From Parahaliea aestuarii (GTDB lineage: Bacteria; Pseudomonadota; Gammaproteobacteria; Pseudomonadales; Halieaceae), in assembly GCF_008064635.1 (NCBI RefSeq), contig NZ_VRYZ01000001.1:434001-498000 (forward strand): a stretch of DNA of 64,000 nt, written 5' to 3'. Of the stretch, positions 39,435-50,323 are shown piece by piece. The notes under the pieces were generated by a model that was not told where the DNA came from, searched no databases, and worked only from the letters and a program-made list of their open reading frames with translations. The stretch's first letter is position 1, and each line of letters opens with the position of its first letter. A program made the translations under genes and the position numbers.

Positions 39435-40520
39435 TCAGGCCGCCGCCAACTGGTACCGGTCGCGGCCACTGTCCTTGGCGATGTACAGGGCCTCGTCAGC
39501 CCGCTGCACCACGGCTTCGAAGCTGTTCTCGCCGTTGTACACAGCGACGCCGGCGCTGATCGTGACGCAGGTCTGCTCACGTACCCGCGCCAGGATGCGC
39601 TGGGCGATGGCTTCGGCATCGTTCAGCTGGGTGCGGGGCAGTACCACCAGGAACTCTTCGCCACCGTAGCGCACGATGAGATCCTGCCCCCGGGAACACT
39701 GCCCCAGGGCATCTGCCACTTTTACCAGTAGCTCGTCGCCAGCGCTGTGGCCATGGGTGTCGTTGTACTTCTTGAAATAATCGATATCCAGCAGGATGAG
39801 GCAGAAGGGTTCACCGCTGCGTTGGGTGGCGGGGAACAGCATTTCCGTGTGCAGGGCCAGGCGGCGGCGATTGCCGACCCGGGTCAGCGGGTCGACCAGG
39901 GCCGATTGCCGGTTCTCGATCTTCAGGGCGATGTTCTCGATCAGTACCTGGGTGTGACGGCGGGTATGTTTGAGTAACTGGAGGTAGCCGAAACTGAGAA
40001 TGGCGGCGGCGATGTAAAACAGGGGCTGCTGGATCAACAGGAACTTGCCGATGATGGACAGCATCACCAGGCTCAGAAACACCACAACCTGCACGTAGGA
40101 GGTGCTGAGTACCAGTACCCCACCGGTGGCCAGTACCATAAAGACCAGGGCGCAGAGCACCGTGCCGATGAGGGCGTTGTCGCCGTAGGGCAGATAGATC
40201 ACCGCCACAAAACCCGAATAGGCGGCGACGCTGGCCAGGGCCATGTAGCGATCCCATTTCAGGGCATCGGCTTCGGTGATGCGGCCGGCGCGCTTGCTCT
40301 GCCCGTAACGCAGGGACAGCCACAGTCGCGGCAGGTTGGCGATCATCACGCCCAGCAGCCAGTACTGGGCCGCGCCCGGGCTGGCGTAGGTGTCGGCGAT
40401 GAAGTAGAGCAGCATGATGGCCGCAAACACGCCGATATAGCCCGCCCGCACATTGGCGTACAGGATCTGCACCCGCTCCATGTCGAGTTCCGGGCTGAGC
40501 GGAAGCCTGCTCTGGTCCAT
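39435..40520 (-). CDS. Membrane-bound diguanylate cyclase (GGDEF)
   Basis: 361 aa from ATG 40520 (AGGGG upstream); an earlier in-frame ATG at 40598 lacks a site. Five or six membrane helices fill residues 10-185. The cytosolic GGDEF domain follows (DPLTRVGNRRRL, LDIDYFKKYNDTHGH), with the active site RYGGEEFLVVLPR (GGEEF) and an inhibitory I-site RGQD five residues upstream. It should synthesise cyclic di-GMP with product feedback. Input domain type is not recognised. Confidence 0.92.
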   Translation of the reverse strand: MDQSRLPLSPELDMERVQILYANVRAGYIGVFAAIMLLYFIADTYASPGAAQYWLLGVMIANLPRLWLSLRYGQSKRAGRITEADALKWDRYMALASVAAYSGFVAVIYLPYGDNALIGTVLCALVFMVLATGGVLVLSTSYVQVVVFLSLVMLSIIGKFLLIQQPLFYIAAAILSFGYLQLLKHTRRHTQVLIENIALKIENRQSALVDPLTRVGNRRRLALHTEMLFPATQRSGEPFCLILLDIDYFKKYNDTHGHSAGDELLVKVADALGQCSRGQDLIVRYGGEEFLVVLPRTQLNDAEAIAQRILARVREQTCVTISAGVAVYNGENSFEAVVQRADEALYIAKDSGRDRYQLAAA

Positions 40521-40740
40521 GCCATCCCCTGGGTAGGCCGGATCGGCCAACCCCTGCCGACACCTGCGCTGATTATAGTTCTGCTGAGTGTCGATCATCG
40601 CAGCGACCGCCGCCGGGGACAAGCCTGTACTCGCCAGTTGGCGGGCGCGCAGCGTCGATTCTCCATGCCCTTCGCGCGATCTGCCATGTTCGCCGGCGGC
40701 AACCGCGCCTACAGTGGCGACAGCACAAGGAGGAACCACC

Positions 40741-42441
40741 ATGTACGACCTGATAATAAGAAATGCCCGCATCTGCGATGGCAGTGGCAGCCCCGCCTAT
40801 CGCGGCGCGCTGGCCGTCAGCGAGGGCCGGATTGCGGCCATCGGCACCCGTATCGACGGCGATGCGCGGACGGTAGTGGACGCCGGCGGCAGGGTACTGG
40901 CGCCCGGCTTTATCGATTCCCACACCCATTTTGACGCCCAGATTACCTGGGACGGCCTGGCTACCCCCTCTCTGGAACACGGCGTGACCACCGTGATCAA
41001 CGGCAACTGCTCCCTCACCATGGCGCCGGTGCGGGCCGAGCACCGGGGCTTCGTCGGCGCCGTGTTCCGCCAGATCGAGGAAATGCCCGCCGCGGCCTTC
41101 GACGCCGGAATGCGCTGGAACTGGGAGACCTTCGAGGAATACCTGGCGGCCTTCCGCGACCAGCTCGGCATCAATGTCGCCACACTGGCCGGACACAGCA
41201 TGCTGCGCCTGTGGGTGATGGGGGAGGCCGCACGGGAGCGCGCCGCGAGCAGCGGGGAAGTGGCGCAGATGCAGGAACTGCTGCGGGAGTGCCTGCGCGC
41301 CGGTGCCCTGGGCCTCTCCACCAGCTGGGTGGATATCGACCACGAACACCGGCCGGTACCCTGCCGCCTGGCGAGTCCGGAGGAACTGGACGCCCTGTGT
41401 GCGGTACTCGGCGAGTTCGGCGCCATTATGCAGGTGGTGCCGGAGTTCTGGGATCCGGACCTGCTGTGCGCACGCATCGATATCCTTGGCGACCTGTCCC
41501 GGCGCCACGGCATTACTGTCAGCTTCTCGCCCCTCTTCGACTCCAACGCCACTCCGGAACTGGTGCCGCGGGCCCTGGAGCGGGTGCGCCTGCAGACCGC
41601 CTACGGTGCCCGTATCGTACCGCAGATGCAGACCCGGCCGATCGATGTCACCTTCGAGTTCGATGTGCCCACCTCGGTATTCAGTACCCGCCCCACCTGG
41701 TGGATGACCATCCTCAAGCCCGCCGCACAGACTCTGGCGGATTTCCGCGACCCGGTGATTCGCAAGCAACTGGTGGAAGAGGCCTACAACGCCATGCACC
41801 CCATCGCCATGGAAGTGCACTTCCCGGATTTCGTGGTGCGACGCTGTCACCTGCCGCACAACAAAGCGCTGGAAGGCCGCACTCTCAAGGACATAGCCGG
41901 CGAGCGCGGCTGCGACCCGGTGGAGCTGATGCTGGACCTGGCGGTGGAGGAAAACCTGAAAACCTGTTTCAGCGCGATGGCCGTGGGACACAACAACCTG
42001 GAGCGCATCACCGGCCCGATCAGCGACCCTCTGGTGCAGGTGGGCTCCGGCGACGGTGGCGCCCACGTCACCCGCTTTGCCACCTACGGCGACACCGGTT
42101 ACCTGTTCAGCTGCTTTGTGCGCGAGGCCGGGGCCATGAGCCTGGAGCAGGCAGTGTACAAGCTCACCGGCCAGATCGCCCACAACTGGGGCCTGGCGGA
42201 TCGCGGCTTCCTGCGCCCCGGGCTGGCGGCGGACCTGCTGTTGTTTGATCCCGACACCATCGACCGCGGCCCGGAGATTGCGGTGGCGGACTTGCCCGGC
42301 GACGGCTATCGCTATGTGCGCCGGGCCCGCGGCGTGGAACAGGTCTACGTCAATGGGCAGCTGGCCTACAGCGCCGAAGGCGGCTACGCAGAGTGTCGCG
42401 AAGGCCGCATTGTCTCAGGCGCCCGCCAGTCGGCCGCGTAA
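40741..42441 (+). CDS. N-acyl-D-amino-acid deacylase-like amidohydrolase
   Basis: 566 aa from ATG 40741, preceded by AAGGAGGAACCACC. Amidohydrolase-superfamily features: APGFIDSHTHFDAQ (HxH metal ligands, about residues 59-67), HGVTTVINGNCSLTMAPVR, and the C-terminal GSGDGGAHVTRFATYGDTG with the catalytic Asp region, then LRPGLAADLLLFDPDTI. The family contains D-aminoacylases and related hydrolases of marine bacteria. It heads a three-gene unit with two tiny proteins. Confidence 0.85.
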   Translation: MYDLIIRNARICDGSGSPAYRGALAVSEGRIAAIGTRIDGDARTVVDAGGRVLAPGFIDSHTHFDAQITWDGLATPSLEHGVTTVINGNCSLTMAPVRAEHRGFVGAVFRQIEEMPAAAFDAGMRWNWETFEEYLAAFRDQLGINVATLAGHSMLRLWVMGEAARERAASSGEVAQMQELLRECLRAGALGLSTSWVDIDHEHRPVPCRLASPEELDALCAVLGEFGAIMQVVPEFWDPDLLCARIDILGDLSRRHGITVSFSPLFDSNATPELVPRALERVRLQTAYGARIVPQMQTRPIDVTFEFDVPTSVFSTRPTWWMTILKPAAQTLADFRDPVIRKQLVEEAYNAMHPIAMEVHFPDFVVRRCHLPHNKALEGRTLKDIAGERGCDPVELMLDLAVEENLKTCFSAMAVGHNNLERITGPISDPLVQVGSGDGGAHVTRFATYGDTGYLFSCFVREAGAMSLEQAVYKLTGQIAHNWGLADRGFLRPGLAADLLLFDPDTIDRGPEIAVADLPGDGYRYVRRARGVEQVYVNGQLAYSAEGGYAECREGRIVSGARQSAA

Positions 42442-42454
42442 ACGGAGAAGCAAT

Positions 42455-42664
42455 ATGAGTGCATCGATTACCCCCCAGCGCCCCTGGATCTACCCGCGGG
42501 AAGGCGACGACTGGCACAGCATTGCCGGGCGGGAATTTCCCGGGCGGCCGGCGGAAGAGGCCGTGGCCGACCTGCAGAGCTGGAACCTCTACCTGGTGTT
42601 TCGCCCCGCACCCGCCGGCATGACGCCCTCGGACATTGTCTTTACCGGTCCGCCCGCGGCGTGA
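42455..42664 (+). CDS. Small hypothetical protein (69 aa)
   Basis: Starts at ATG 42455 after CGGAGAAGCAAT, 13 bp after the amidohydrolase stop. Sequence pattern: RPWIYPREGDDWHSIAGREF, then LQSWNLYLVFRP, with a C-terminal DIVFTGPPA. WHSIAGREF-like and SWNLYL segments recall a LysM-type tail or wall-binding fold, but that is weak. Its stop overlaps the next GTG (GTGA). Confidence 0.65.
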   Translation: MSASITPQRPWIYPREGDDWHSIAGREFPGRPAEEAVADLQSWNLYLVFRPAPAGMTPSDIVFTGPPAA

Positions 42665-42900
42665 GCGAAACCCCTGCGGTATCGGGTGCGGTGATTAGCG
42701 CTGTGCGCCTGACCCCTACCCACGACGGGGAGGCCGCCATGGTGGTGGAACTGCACTACCCCAACGGCGGCCGCAGCACAGTGCAGATCGAAGGCGCCGA
42801 TGCGGTGGCGGTGATGCGGCGCGCCGGAGTCAGTCATGCCAGCGAATTGCTGGGGCTGCCCTGGACGGTGCTGCGGGTGCGGGATGTTGCGGGTCTCTGA
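42661..42900 (+). CDS. Small hypothetical protein (79 aa)
   Basis: GTG start overlapping the previous stop. Predicted beta-rich: ISAVRLTPTHDGEAAMVVELHYPNGG, then a helical DAVAVMRRAGVSHASELLGLPWTVL. No family recognised. The overlap with the 69-aa gene and placement after the amidohydrolase suggest a joint role, such as a binding or chaperone partner. Confidence 0.6.
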   Translation: MSETPAVSGAVISAVRLTPTHDGEAAMVVELHYPNGGRSTVQIEGADAVAVMRRAGVSHASELLGLPWTVLRVRDVAGL

Positions 42901-42916
42901 GATACCCTGGAGACGG

Positions 42917-43261
42917 TCAGGGGGTCCTCTCGTGCTGGAACAGCTTCACTTCCGCCAGCACCAGTTGCGCCGCCAGTTTCACCAACATGGCGTGGTTTTC
43001 CTGACGCAGCCCCTCCAGGCCGGCATCGATCTGCCGCCGCAGGGCGTCGCCCTGTTCCGGGCTCAATCCCGGGGGCAGGGTGATGCTGAAGCTGTACTGT
43101 TCGGAACGGGTGAGTTCGGCGTAGATGGTGGTTAGCTGGGCGGCGGCGAAGTCGATCAGTTCGGCGTCGGCGCCGCGGGTATCGAGCAGGTCCCGCAGTT
43201 GGCGGTCCAGGTAGGCGAGGCCCTGGGCCTGCCGCGATGGAAACTCGAGGATATCCCCCAT
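42917..43261 (-). CDS. Conserved hypothetical protein (114 aa)
   Basis: From ATG 43261, with GGGAG about 10 nt upstream; the frame is open further but without a start signal. Mostly helical: LAYLDRQLRDLLDTRG, AELIDFAAAQLTTIYAEL, then SFSITLPPGLSPEQGDALRRQ and a helical C-terminus. It has no membrane segment or signal peptide. Family not recognised. Convergent with the 79-aa gene and upstream of yhbY on the same strand. Confidence 0.6.
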   Translation of the reverse strand: MGDILEFPSRQAQGLAYLDRQLRDLLDTRGADAELIDFAAAQLTTIYAELTRSEQYSFSITLPPGLSPEQGDALRRQIDAGLEGLRQENHAMLVKLAAQLVLAEVKLFQHERTP

Positions 43262-43347
43262 GCCGTGCCAGCTCCCGTGAGGACGATGCCTCGATAATAG
43301 CCCCCCGGCGGTGGCGGAGGGAAGCGGCAGGCGCGGGCGGCGCGGGT

Positions 43348-43659
43348 TTACAGAGGGCGCAGCAGGTTGGACAGGCGCGGGTCCGGCTGTTTGCTGCGGC
43401 GCAGTACCAGAACCATGTTGCCGATGGACTGCACCACTTCGGCGCCGGTGCGCTCGCACAGCTCTTCTGCCACGGCGCTGCGCGCCTCGCGGCCGCCCAC
43501 GGCCAGCTTGATCTTGATCAGCTCGTGGTCGTGCAGGGCGCGGTCCACCTCGCTGATGACATTGTCGGACAGGCCCTTGCCGGCCACGGTGACAATGGGC
43601 TTCAGTTTGTGGCCGATGGCGCGCAGCTGCTTGCTGTCGGGGCCGGTTTGCTTGCTCAT
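43348..43659 (-). CDS. yhbY: YhbY-family RNA-binding protein (CRM domain)
   Basis: 103 aa, full length. [20 protein letters not shown] (GxxG loop after the first beta strand) and [11 protein letters not shown]...[17 protein letters not shown] match the CRM domain. E. coli YhbY associates with pre-50S ribosomal particles. Divergent from rlmE, as in most gammaproteobacteria, sharing a ~100-bp promoter space. Confidence 0.95.
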   Translation of the reverse strand: MSKQTGPDSKQLRAIGHKLKPIVTVAGKGLSDNVISEVDRALHDHELIKIKLAVGGREARSAVAEELCERTGAEVVQSIGNMVLVLRRSKQPDPRLSNLLRPL

Positions 43660-43762
43660 AGAGGTTCCAGTCTGCTTTTGGCGTTACAATGCCGCCTTTT
43701 ACGGGGCGCGCATTCTACAACAGCGCCCTCCCTACACGATACGCCAAATACCGGGACTGTCC

Positions 43763-44386
43763 ATGCCCAAGAAACGCTCCTCCAGCCGCGCCTGGCTCAA
43801 GGAACACCACAGCGATCCCTATGTGCAGCAGGCCCAGCGCGAGGGCTACCGCTCCCGCGCCTGCTACAAGCTGCTGGAATTGCAGGAAAAGGACCGGCTC
43901 ATTCGGCCGGGCATGACCGTGGTGGACCTCGGCAGCGCCCCCGGCGGCTGGTCCCAGGTGGCCGCCGGCCTGGTGGGTCACAAGGGCCGGGTAGTGGCCT
44001 CCGACATACTGCACATGGACAACCTCGCCGACGTGGAATTCATCCAGGGTGACTTCACCGAGGACGCCGTCTTCGAGCAGATCCTGGCCGCGATTGGCGA
44101 CAGCCCGGTGGACTTGGTCATGTCCGACATGGCGCCCAACATGAGCGGGGTGAACGCGGTGGACCAGCCGCGGTCTATGTACCTGGTGGAACTGGCGCTG
44201 GATATGGCGAGCCGGGTACTGGCTCCGGGCGGGTCTTTTGTGGCCAAAGTGTTCCAGGGCGAGGGCTTTGACGACCTGTTTCGCAGTGCCCGTGAACAGT
44301 ACGGCAAAGTGCTGACCCGGAAACCCGCCGCTTCGCGGCCCCGCTCCCGGGAAGTCTACGTCGTCGCGAGGGACTTTCGAGGTTAG
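43763..44386 (+). CDS. rlmE: 23S rRNA (uridine-2'-O-)-methyltransferase RlmE (FtsJ/RrmJ)
   Basis: 207 aa from ATG 43763; upstream frame overlaps yhbY antisense and is not credible. SAM-binding motif [15 protein letters not shown] (about residues 52-66), catalytic K-D-K-E represented by R/K near 35, D in [12 protein letters not shown] (about 121), K in [14 protein letters not shown], and a C-terminal E in SREVYVVA. It methylates the 2'-O of a 23S rRNA uridine (U2552 in E. coli). Next to ftsH as usual. Confidence 0.96.
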   Translation: MPKKRSSSRAWLKEHHSDPYVQQAQREGYRSRACYKLLELQEKDRLIRPGMTVVDLGSAPGGWSQVAAGLVGHKGRVVASDILHMDNLADVEFIQGDFTEDAVFEQILAAIGDSPVDLVMSDMAPNMSGVNAVDQPRSMYLVELALDMASRVLAPGGSFVAKVFQGEGFDDLFRSAREQYGKVLTRKPAASRPRSREVYVVARDFRG

Positions 44387-44396
44387 AACTTTCCCT

Positions 44397-44433
44397 GTGG
44401 CACAGGGATGTGCCACCGCCGGGCGCAGCCCGG
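44397..44433. repeat. Two adjacent hairpins in the rlmE-ftsH gap
   Basis: GTGGCACA-GGGA-TGTGCCAC (44397-44416) is followed by CCGGGC-GCA-GCCCGG (44419-44433). They start 11 bp after the rlmE stop in a 262-bp gap. They may act as a partial terminator or be a REP-type unit. The remainder of the gap is probably the ftsH promoter region. Confidence 0.5.
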
Positions 44434-44648
44434 AGATGTAGAAAGCCTTGAAACATGGAGCGCCGTCCCCATCTGTAGTACATTGATCGGCCTTTTTTCC
44501 ACAGAAGAGTGGCGCGGAACCGGGTTCTGTCGCGCTCTCCCGCACCGACACCGGCCAGTGGCCGGTCTCGATTCCGGCTATACTCATCAGGTAGACGCGC
44601 CTCGGGCGCTGCAACCGGTGACGGCCTGACGTTGGTGAGGTAACCGCA

Positions 44649-46574
<1,926 letters not shown>

Positions 46575-46589
46575 GCGTCCGGCTTGATC

Positions 46590-47456
46590 ATGCTCAACCC
46601 CTCCGGCCTGCCGCCCCTGCAATGTGGCGGCCGGACCCTCGACCGTTCCACCCCCCAGGTGATGGGCGTCGTCAATACCACCCCGGACTCCTTCTCCGAC
46701 GGCGGCAGCCTGTACCAGGAGGGGCGCCTCGACCTCGATTCCGCCTTTGCCCGGGCCCGCGGCCTGTATGAACAGGGCGCCACCATTCTCGATATCGGCG
46801 GCGAATCAACGCGCCCCGGTGCCGCCCCGGTCAGTGAGGCGGAAGAACTGGAGCGCGTGGTGCCGCTGGTGCAGCGTATCGCCGCCGAACTCGACGTGGT
46901 GATTTCCGTCGATACCAGTTCTCCGGCGGTGATCCGTGAAGCCGTGGCGGCCGGGGCGGGCCTGATCAACGATGTGCGTGCGCTGGAGCGCCCCGGCGCC
47001 CTCGAGGCGGCCGCCGCCTCCGGCCTGCCGGTGTGCCTGATGCACATGCAGGGCCAGCCAGGCACCATGCAGGACCGCCCTGAGTACAGCGATGTCGTGG
47101 CAGAGGTGGCGGACTACCTCGCCGGGCGTCTGGCGGCCTGTGAGACGGCGGGTATCCCCCGCGAGCGGGTGCTGCTGGACCCCGGCTTCGGCTTCGGCAA
47201 GTCACTGCAGCACAATCTGCGGCTGCTGCAGCACCTGCCCCGCCTGCAGGCCCTGGGTGTGCCATTGCTGGTAGGGCTGTCGCGCAAATCTTTGATAGGC
47301 AAAATTATTGAGCGGGATGTCCATCAGCGCCTGGCGGCCAGCCTGGCGCTGGCGGTACTGGCCGTGGAGCGGGGCGCCTGGATCGTGCGCGCCCACGATG
47401 TTCGCGAAACCGCGGATGCCCTCGCCATGTGCCGCGCGCTGGCGACCCACACGTAA
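46590..47456 (+). CDS. folP: Dihydropteroate synthase
   Basis: 288 aa from ATG 46590 (TTG 46584 also in frame). Both DHPS signatures are clear: [17 protein letters not shown] (about residues 23-39) and [16 protein letters not shown] (about 63-78). [12 protein letters not shown] is the substrate loop near the C-terminus. It joins p-aminobenzoate to the pterin diphosphate in folate synthesis. The gap to ftsH is 15 bp and to glmM 23 bp. Confidence 0.97.
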   Translation: MLNPSGLPPLQCGGRTLDRSTPQVMGVVNTTPDSFSDGGSLYQEGRLDLDSAFARARGLYEQGATILDIGGESTRPGAAPVSEAEELERVVPLVQRIAAELDVVISVDTSSPAVIREAVAAGAGLINDVRALERPGALEAAAASGLPVCLMHMQGQPGTMQDRPEYSDVVAEVADYLAGRLAACETAGIPRERVLLDPGFGFGKSLQHNLRLLQHLPRLQALGVPLLVGLSRKSLIGKIIERDVHQRLAASLALAVLAVERGAWIVRAHDVRETADALAMCRALATHT

Positions 47457-47479
47457 TAAGTACAGAACTGGGAATGACC

Positions 47480-48826
47480 ATGAGCAGGCAGTATTTCGGA
47501 ACCGACGGCATTCGCGGCGAGGTGGGCAAGGCGCCCATCACGCCGGATTTCATGCTGAAACTGGGCTGGGCCTGCGGGCGGGTGTTTGCCCGCAATGGCA
47601 GCGATGGCCACAAGACGGTGATCATCGGCAAGGACACCCGCGTATCCGGCTACATGTTCGAGTCCGCACTTGAGGCGGGGCTGGTGGCAGCCGGGGTGGA
47701 TGTGAAGCTGCTCGGCCCCATGCCGACCCCGGCGGTGGCCCTGATGACGCGCACCCAGAATGCGGTGGCCGGGATTGTTATCAGCGCCTCCCACAATCCC
47801 TTTTACGATAATGGCATCAAGTTCTTTTCGGCCGACGGAGCCAAGCTGCCGGACGCGGTGGAACTGGCCATCGAGGCGGAACTGGGCGAAGACCTGGTGG
47901 TGGTGCATTCCCGCGACATGGGCAAGGTGGTGCGGGTGGCGGATGCCGCCGGTCGCTACATCGAGTACTGCAAGTCCACCGTGCCGGATGACTTCAGTCT
48001 GCGCGGCCTGAAAATTGCCGTGGACTGTGCCCACGGCGCCACCTATCACATCGCCCCCAGTGTACTGTCCGAACTCGGCGCCGAGGTAGTGGCTCTCGGT
48101 GTGCAACCCGATGGCTTCAATATCAATCAGGGCGTGGGCTCTACAGACCCCGCCGCACTGGCGGCGCTGGTGCTGGAGCAGGGCGCCGATCTCGGCATTG
48201 CCTACGACGGCGACGGCGACCGGGTGCTGTTTGTGGACGGCAACGGCGAACTGGTGGACGGTGACGAGTTGCTCTATATCATTGCGCGCCATCGCCTGAT
48301 GCGCGGCCAGGCCGACGCCGGCGTGGTGGGCACACTGATGTCCAACCTGGGGCTGGAACTGGCCCTGCGCGATCTCGACCTGCAGCTGGTGCGGGCCAAA
48401 GTCGGCGACCGCTACGTGAAGGAGCTGATGGAGCAACACGGCTGGAAGCTCGGTGGCGAGTCCTCTGGCCACATAATCTGTGCCGACCACACCACCACCG
48501 GCGATGGTATCGTCGCCTCCCTGCAGGTGCTGACAGCGCTGCAGGAGGCCGCTACCGACCTGTCCACCCTGCGCCGGGGCATGACCAAGTGCCCCCAGAC
48601 CATGATCAATGTGCGGGTTAGCGGCAGGGTGGATCTGGCTGCGTTTCCGGCCGTGGCCGAGGCCGTGGCCGAAGTTGAGCGCACGCTGGCGGGCCGCGGC
48701 CGCGTGCTGCTGCGCTCCTCCGGTACCGAGCCACTGGTGCGGGTGATGGTGGAAGGCCAGGACGGCGAGGAAGTCGCTGCGCTTTGCGGCCAGCTGGCCG
48801 AGCGTGTTCAGTTGGCATTGAGCTAA
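47480..48826 (+). CDS. glmM: Phosphoglucosamine mutase
   Basis: 448 aa from ATG 47480, with GGGA 6 nt before it. Active-site phosphoserine in [19 protein letters not shown] (S about 102), metal loop [14 protein letters not shown] (about 241-254), sugar loop GGESSGHII (about 325-333), phosphate loop [12 protein letters not shown] near the C-terminus. It converts glucosamine-6-phosphate to glucosamine-1-phosphate for peptidoglycan and LPS precursors. Confidence 0.97.
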   Translation: MSRQYFGTDGIRGEVGKAPITPDFMLKLGWACGRVFARNGSDGHKTVIIGKDTRVSGYMFESALEAGLVAAGVDVKLLGPMPTPAVALMTRTQNAVAGIVISASHNPFYDNGIKFFSADGAKLPDAVELAIEAELGEDLVVVHSRDMGKVVRVADAAGRYIEYCKSTVPDDFSLRGLKIAVDCAHGATYHIAPSVLSELGAEVVALGVQPDGFNINQGVGSTDPAALAALVLEQGADLGIAYDGDGDRVLFVDGNGELVDGDELLYIIARHRLMRGQADAGVVGTLMSNLGLELALRDLDLQLVRAKVGDRYVKELMEQHGWKLGGESSGHIICADHTTTGDGIVASLQVLTALQEAATDLSTLRRGMTKCPQTMINVRVSGRVDLAAFPAVAEAVAEVERTLAGRGRVLLRSSGTEPLVRVMVEGQDGEEVAALCGQLAERVQLALS

Positions 48827-48891
48827 GGGTTTACTTGTGTCCGGCGGGTATCTTAGGTAGGATTGCCGCCGTTTTCGCACCGGGGTAAATG

Positions 48892-49632
48892 ATGCGTCGT
48901 CCACTCGTTATTGCAAACTGGAAGATGCACGGCTCGCGGTCCAGCGTCGCCACTCTGATGGCCGGGTTGCTGGAGCGGATCGACGAAGCGCGCGCCGACA
49001 TTGCCCTCTGCCCGGGCTTTGTGCATTTGGCGCAGGTGGTTGACGCCTGCGACGGCAGCGCCATTGCCGTGGGAGCCCAGGATTGCAGTCACATGCACGA
49101 GGGCGCCTACACCGGCGAGGTGGCACCGGACATGCTGGTGGATATCGGCTGTGAGTGGGTTTTGCTCGGCCACTCGGAGCGGCGCCAGTACCATGACGAA
49201 TCGGACAGGCTGATCGCGGCGAAACTGGCCGCGGCGGTGGAAGCGGGGTTGCAACCGGTGCTGTGTATCGGCGAAACCCAGGAGCAGCGCGAAGACGGTG
49301 AGGCCTTTACCGTGGTAGCCCGGCAGTTGCAGGGCGCCCTCGCGGAGCAGTCTTCACTGGCGGGGCTGGTTATCGCCTACGAGCCGGTGTGGGCCATCGG
49401 TACCGGACTCACTGCGAGCCCGGAACAGGCCCAGGAAATGCACGGTTACATCCGTGAACGGCTGGCTGAGGCAGGCTGGGTAGATGCCGCCGAGGTACGC
49501 CTGTTGTACGGCGGCAGCGTCAAGGCGGCCAATGCCGCGTCGCTGTTTGCGCAGCCGGATATCGACGGCGCCCTGGTGGGCGGTGCGTCGCTGGACAGCG
49601 CGGAATTCGCGAATATTGTTGCCGCGGCCTGA
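48892..49632 (+). CDS. tpiA: Triose-phosphate isomerase
   Basis: 246 aa. ATG 48892 is favoured over the adjacent ATG 48889, as GGGG lies 6 nt before it. ANWKMHGS (substrate Lys), LLGHSERRQYHDE (electrophile His), and AYEPVWAIGTGLTAS (catalytic Glu) are all present, and YGGSVKAANA ends the barrel. It interconverts DHAP and glyceraldehyde-3-phosphate. Confidence 0.97.
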   Translation: MRRPLVIANWKMHGSRSSVATLMAGLLERIDEARADIALCPGFVHLAQVVDACDGSAIAVGAQDCSHMHEGAYTGEVAPDMLVDIGCEWVLLGHSERRQYHDESDRLIAAKLAAAVEAGLQPVLCIGETQEQREDGEAFTVVARQLQGALAEQSSLAGLVIAYEPVWAIGTGLTASPEQAQEMHGYIRERLAEAGWVDAAEVRLLYGGSVKAANAASLFAQPDIDGALVGGASLDSAEFANIVAAA

Positions 49633-49676
49633 GGCCGGGGCCGGGAAGAGATACTGCCCGAGAGGGCAAGGAAACT

Positions 49677-50063
49677 ATGGAACAGATTATTCTGATCGTT
49701 CACCTGCTGGTTGCTCTGGCCATTATCGGCCTGATCATGCTGCAGCAGGGCAAGGGAGCCGACATGGGCGCGTCGTTTGGCGCCGGTGCCTCCCAGACGC
49801 TGCTTGGCAGTGCCGGCAGTGGCAACGTGCTGACCAAGGCCACTGCCTGGCTGGTCGTACTGTTCTTCGCCTCCAGTTTTGGCCTCGCCCTGCTGGCCAC
49901 GCAGAGAACCGCGTCAGTCGACGACCTCGGCCTTGCGCTGCCACCCGCTGCCGAGCAACAGGCAGCCCCGGCCACCGACGCGCCGGACTCCGACCTGCCG
50001 CAGGTGAATGACGAAGTCCCGGAATTCGAAGCCGCCCCGGAGGGGGACGTTCCGGAACTGTAA
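49677..50063 (+). CDS. secG: Preprotein translocase subunit SecG
   Basis: 128 aa. Two membrane helices (IILIVHLLVALAIIGLIML and ATAWLVVLFFASSFGLALL) around a loop with QQGKGADMGASFGAGASQT, the typical SecG motif. The acidic Ala/Pro-rich tail is a little longer than in E. coli (110 aa). It assists SecYEG in export. Directly upstream of tRNA-Leu as in related species. Confidence 0.95.
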   Translation: MEQIILIVHLLVALAIIGLIMLQQGKGADMGASFGAGASQTLLGSAGSGNVLTKATAWLVVLFFASSFGLALLATQRTASVDDLGLALPPAAEQQAAPATDAPDSDLPQVNDEVPEFEAAPEGDVPEL

Positions 50064-50083
50064 GCAGTACCCACCCGTTTTAT

Positions 50084-50169
50084 GCCGAAGTGGTGGAATT
50101 GGTAGACACGCTATCTTGAGGGGGTAGTGAGCTATGCTCGTGCGGGTTCAAGTCCCGCCTTCGGCACCA
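50084..50169 (+). tRNA. tRNA-Leu (anticodon GAG)
   Basis: 86 nt with a long variable arm and encoded CCA. Acceptor GCCGAAG pairs with CTTCGGC, then A and CCA. Anticodon stem CTATC/GGTAG with loop TTGAGGG gives anticodon GAG. The T arm GCGGG TTCAAGT CCCGC is intact. This tRNA normally precedes rimP-nusA-infB. Here a tyrosine integrase follows 155 bp after it, marking an integration site that leaves the tRNA whole. Confidence 0.97.
50142..50169 (+). other. Probable attL at the 3' end of tRNA-Leu(GAG)
   Basis: Tyrosine recombinases of this type use the T arm and 3' end of tRNA genes as core. The conserved chromosomal order ends here and foreign-type genes begin right after. The exact core length cannot be given without the matching attR, which I do not find in the window. 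Confidence 0.55.
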
Positions 50170-50282
50170 TATCAAAGGTCACGGTTGTCCGCTGAAGTCC
50201 GGTAACCGTTGATTTAAAAAGGATTTATTCGATCCTTAAGTCCAGTGAAGACCGCTGGTCACCATTGCAAACCACGCAAAAC

Positions 50283-50322
50283 CTGAGTAACTTCCTGAGT
50301 AACCAAGCTGATGGTTACTCAG
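50283..50322. promoter_or_regulatory. Repeat and inverted repeat just before the integrase start
   Basis: CTGAGTAAC occurs at 50283-50291 and again at 50295-50303. CTGAGTAACC (50295-50304) has its exact complement GGTTACTCAG at 50313-50322, 8 nt apart, ending 1 nt before ATG 50324. Candidate operator or recombination-accessory site; as RNA the hairpin would also cover the ribosome-binding region. Confidence 0.6.
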
Positions 50323-50323
50323 G

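Noticed and set aside
44387-44648. Small ORF in the rlmE-ftsH gap
   Set aside because: The 73-codon frame at 44408-44629 crosses both hairpins, has no start signal and no recognisable product.
47324-48904. 526-codon open frame antisense to glmM
   Set aside because: Overlaps glmM and the end of folP on the opposite strand, with composition typical of antisense translation.
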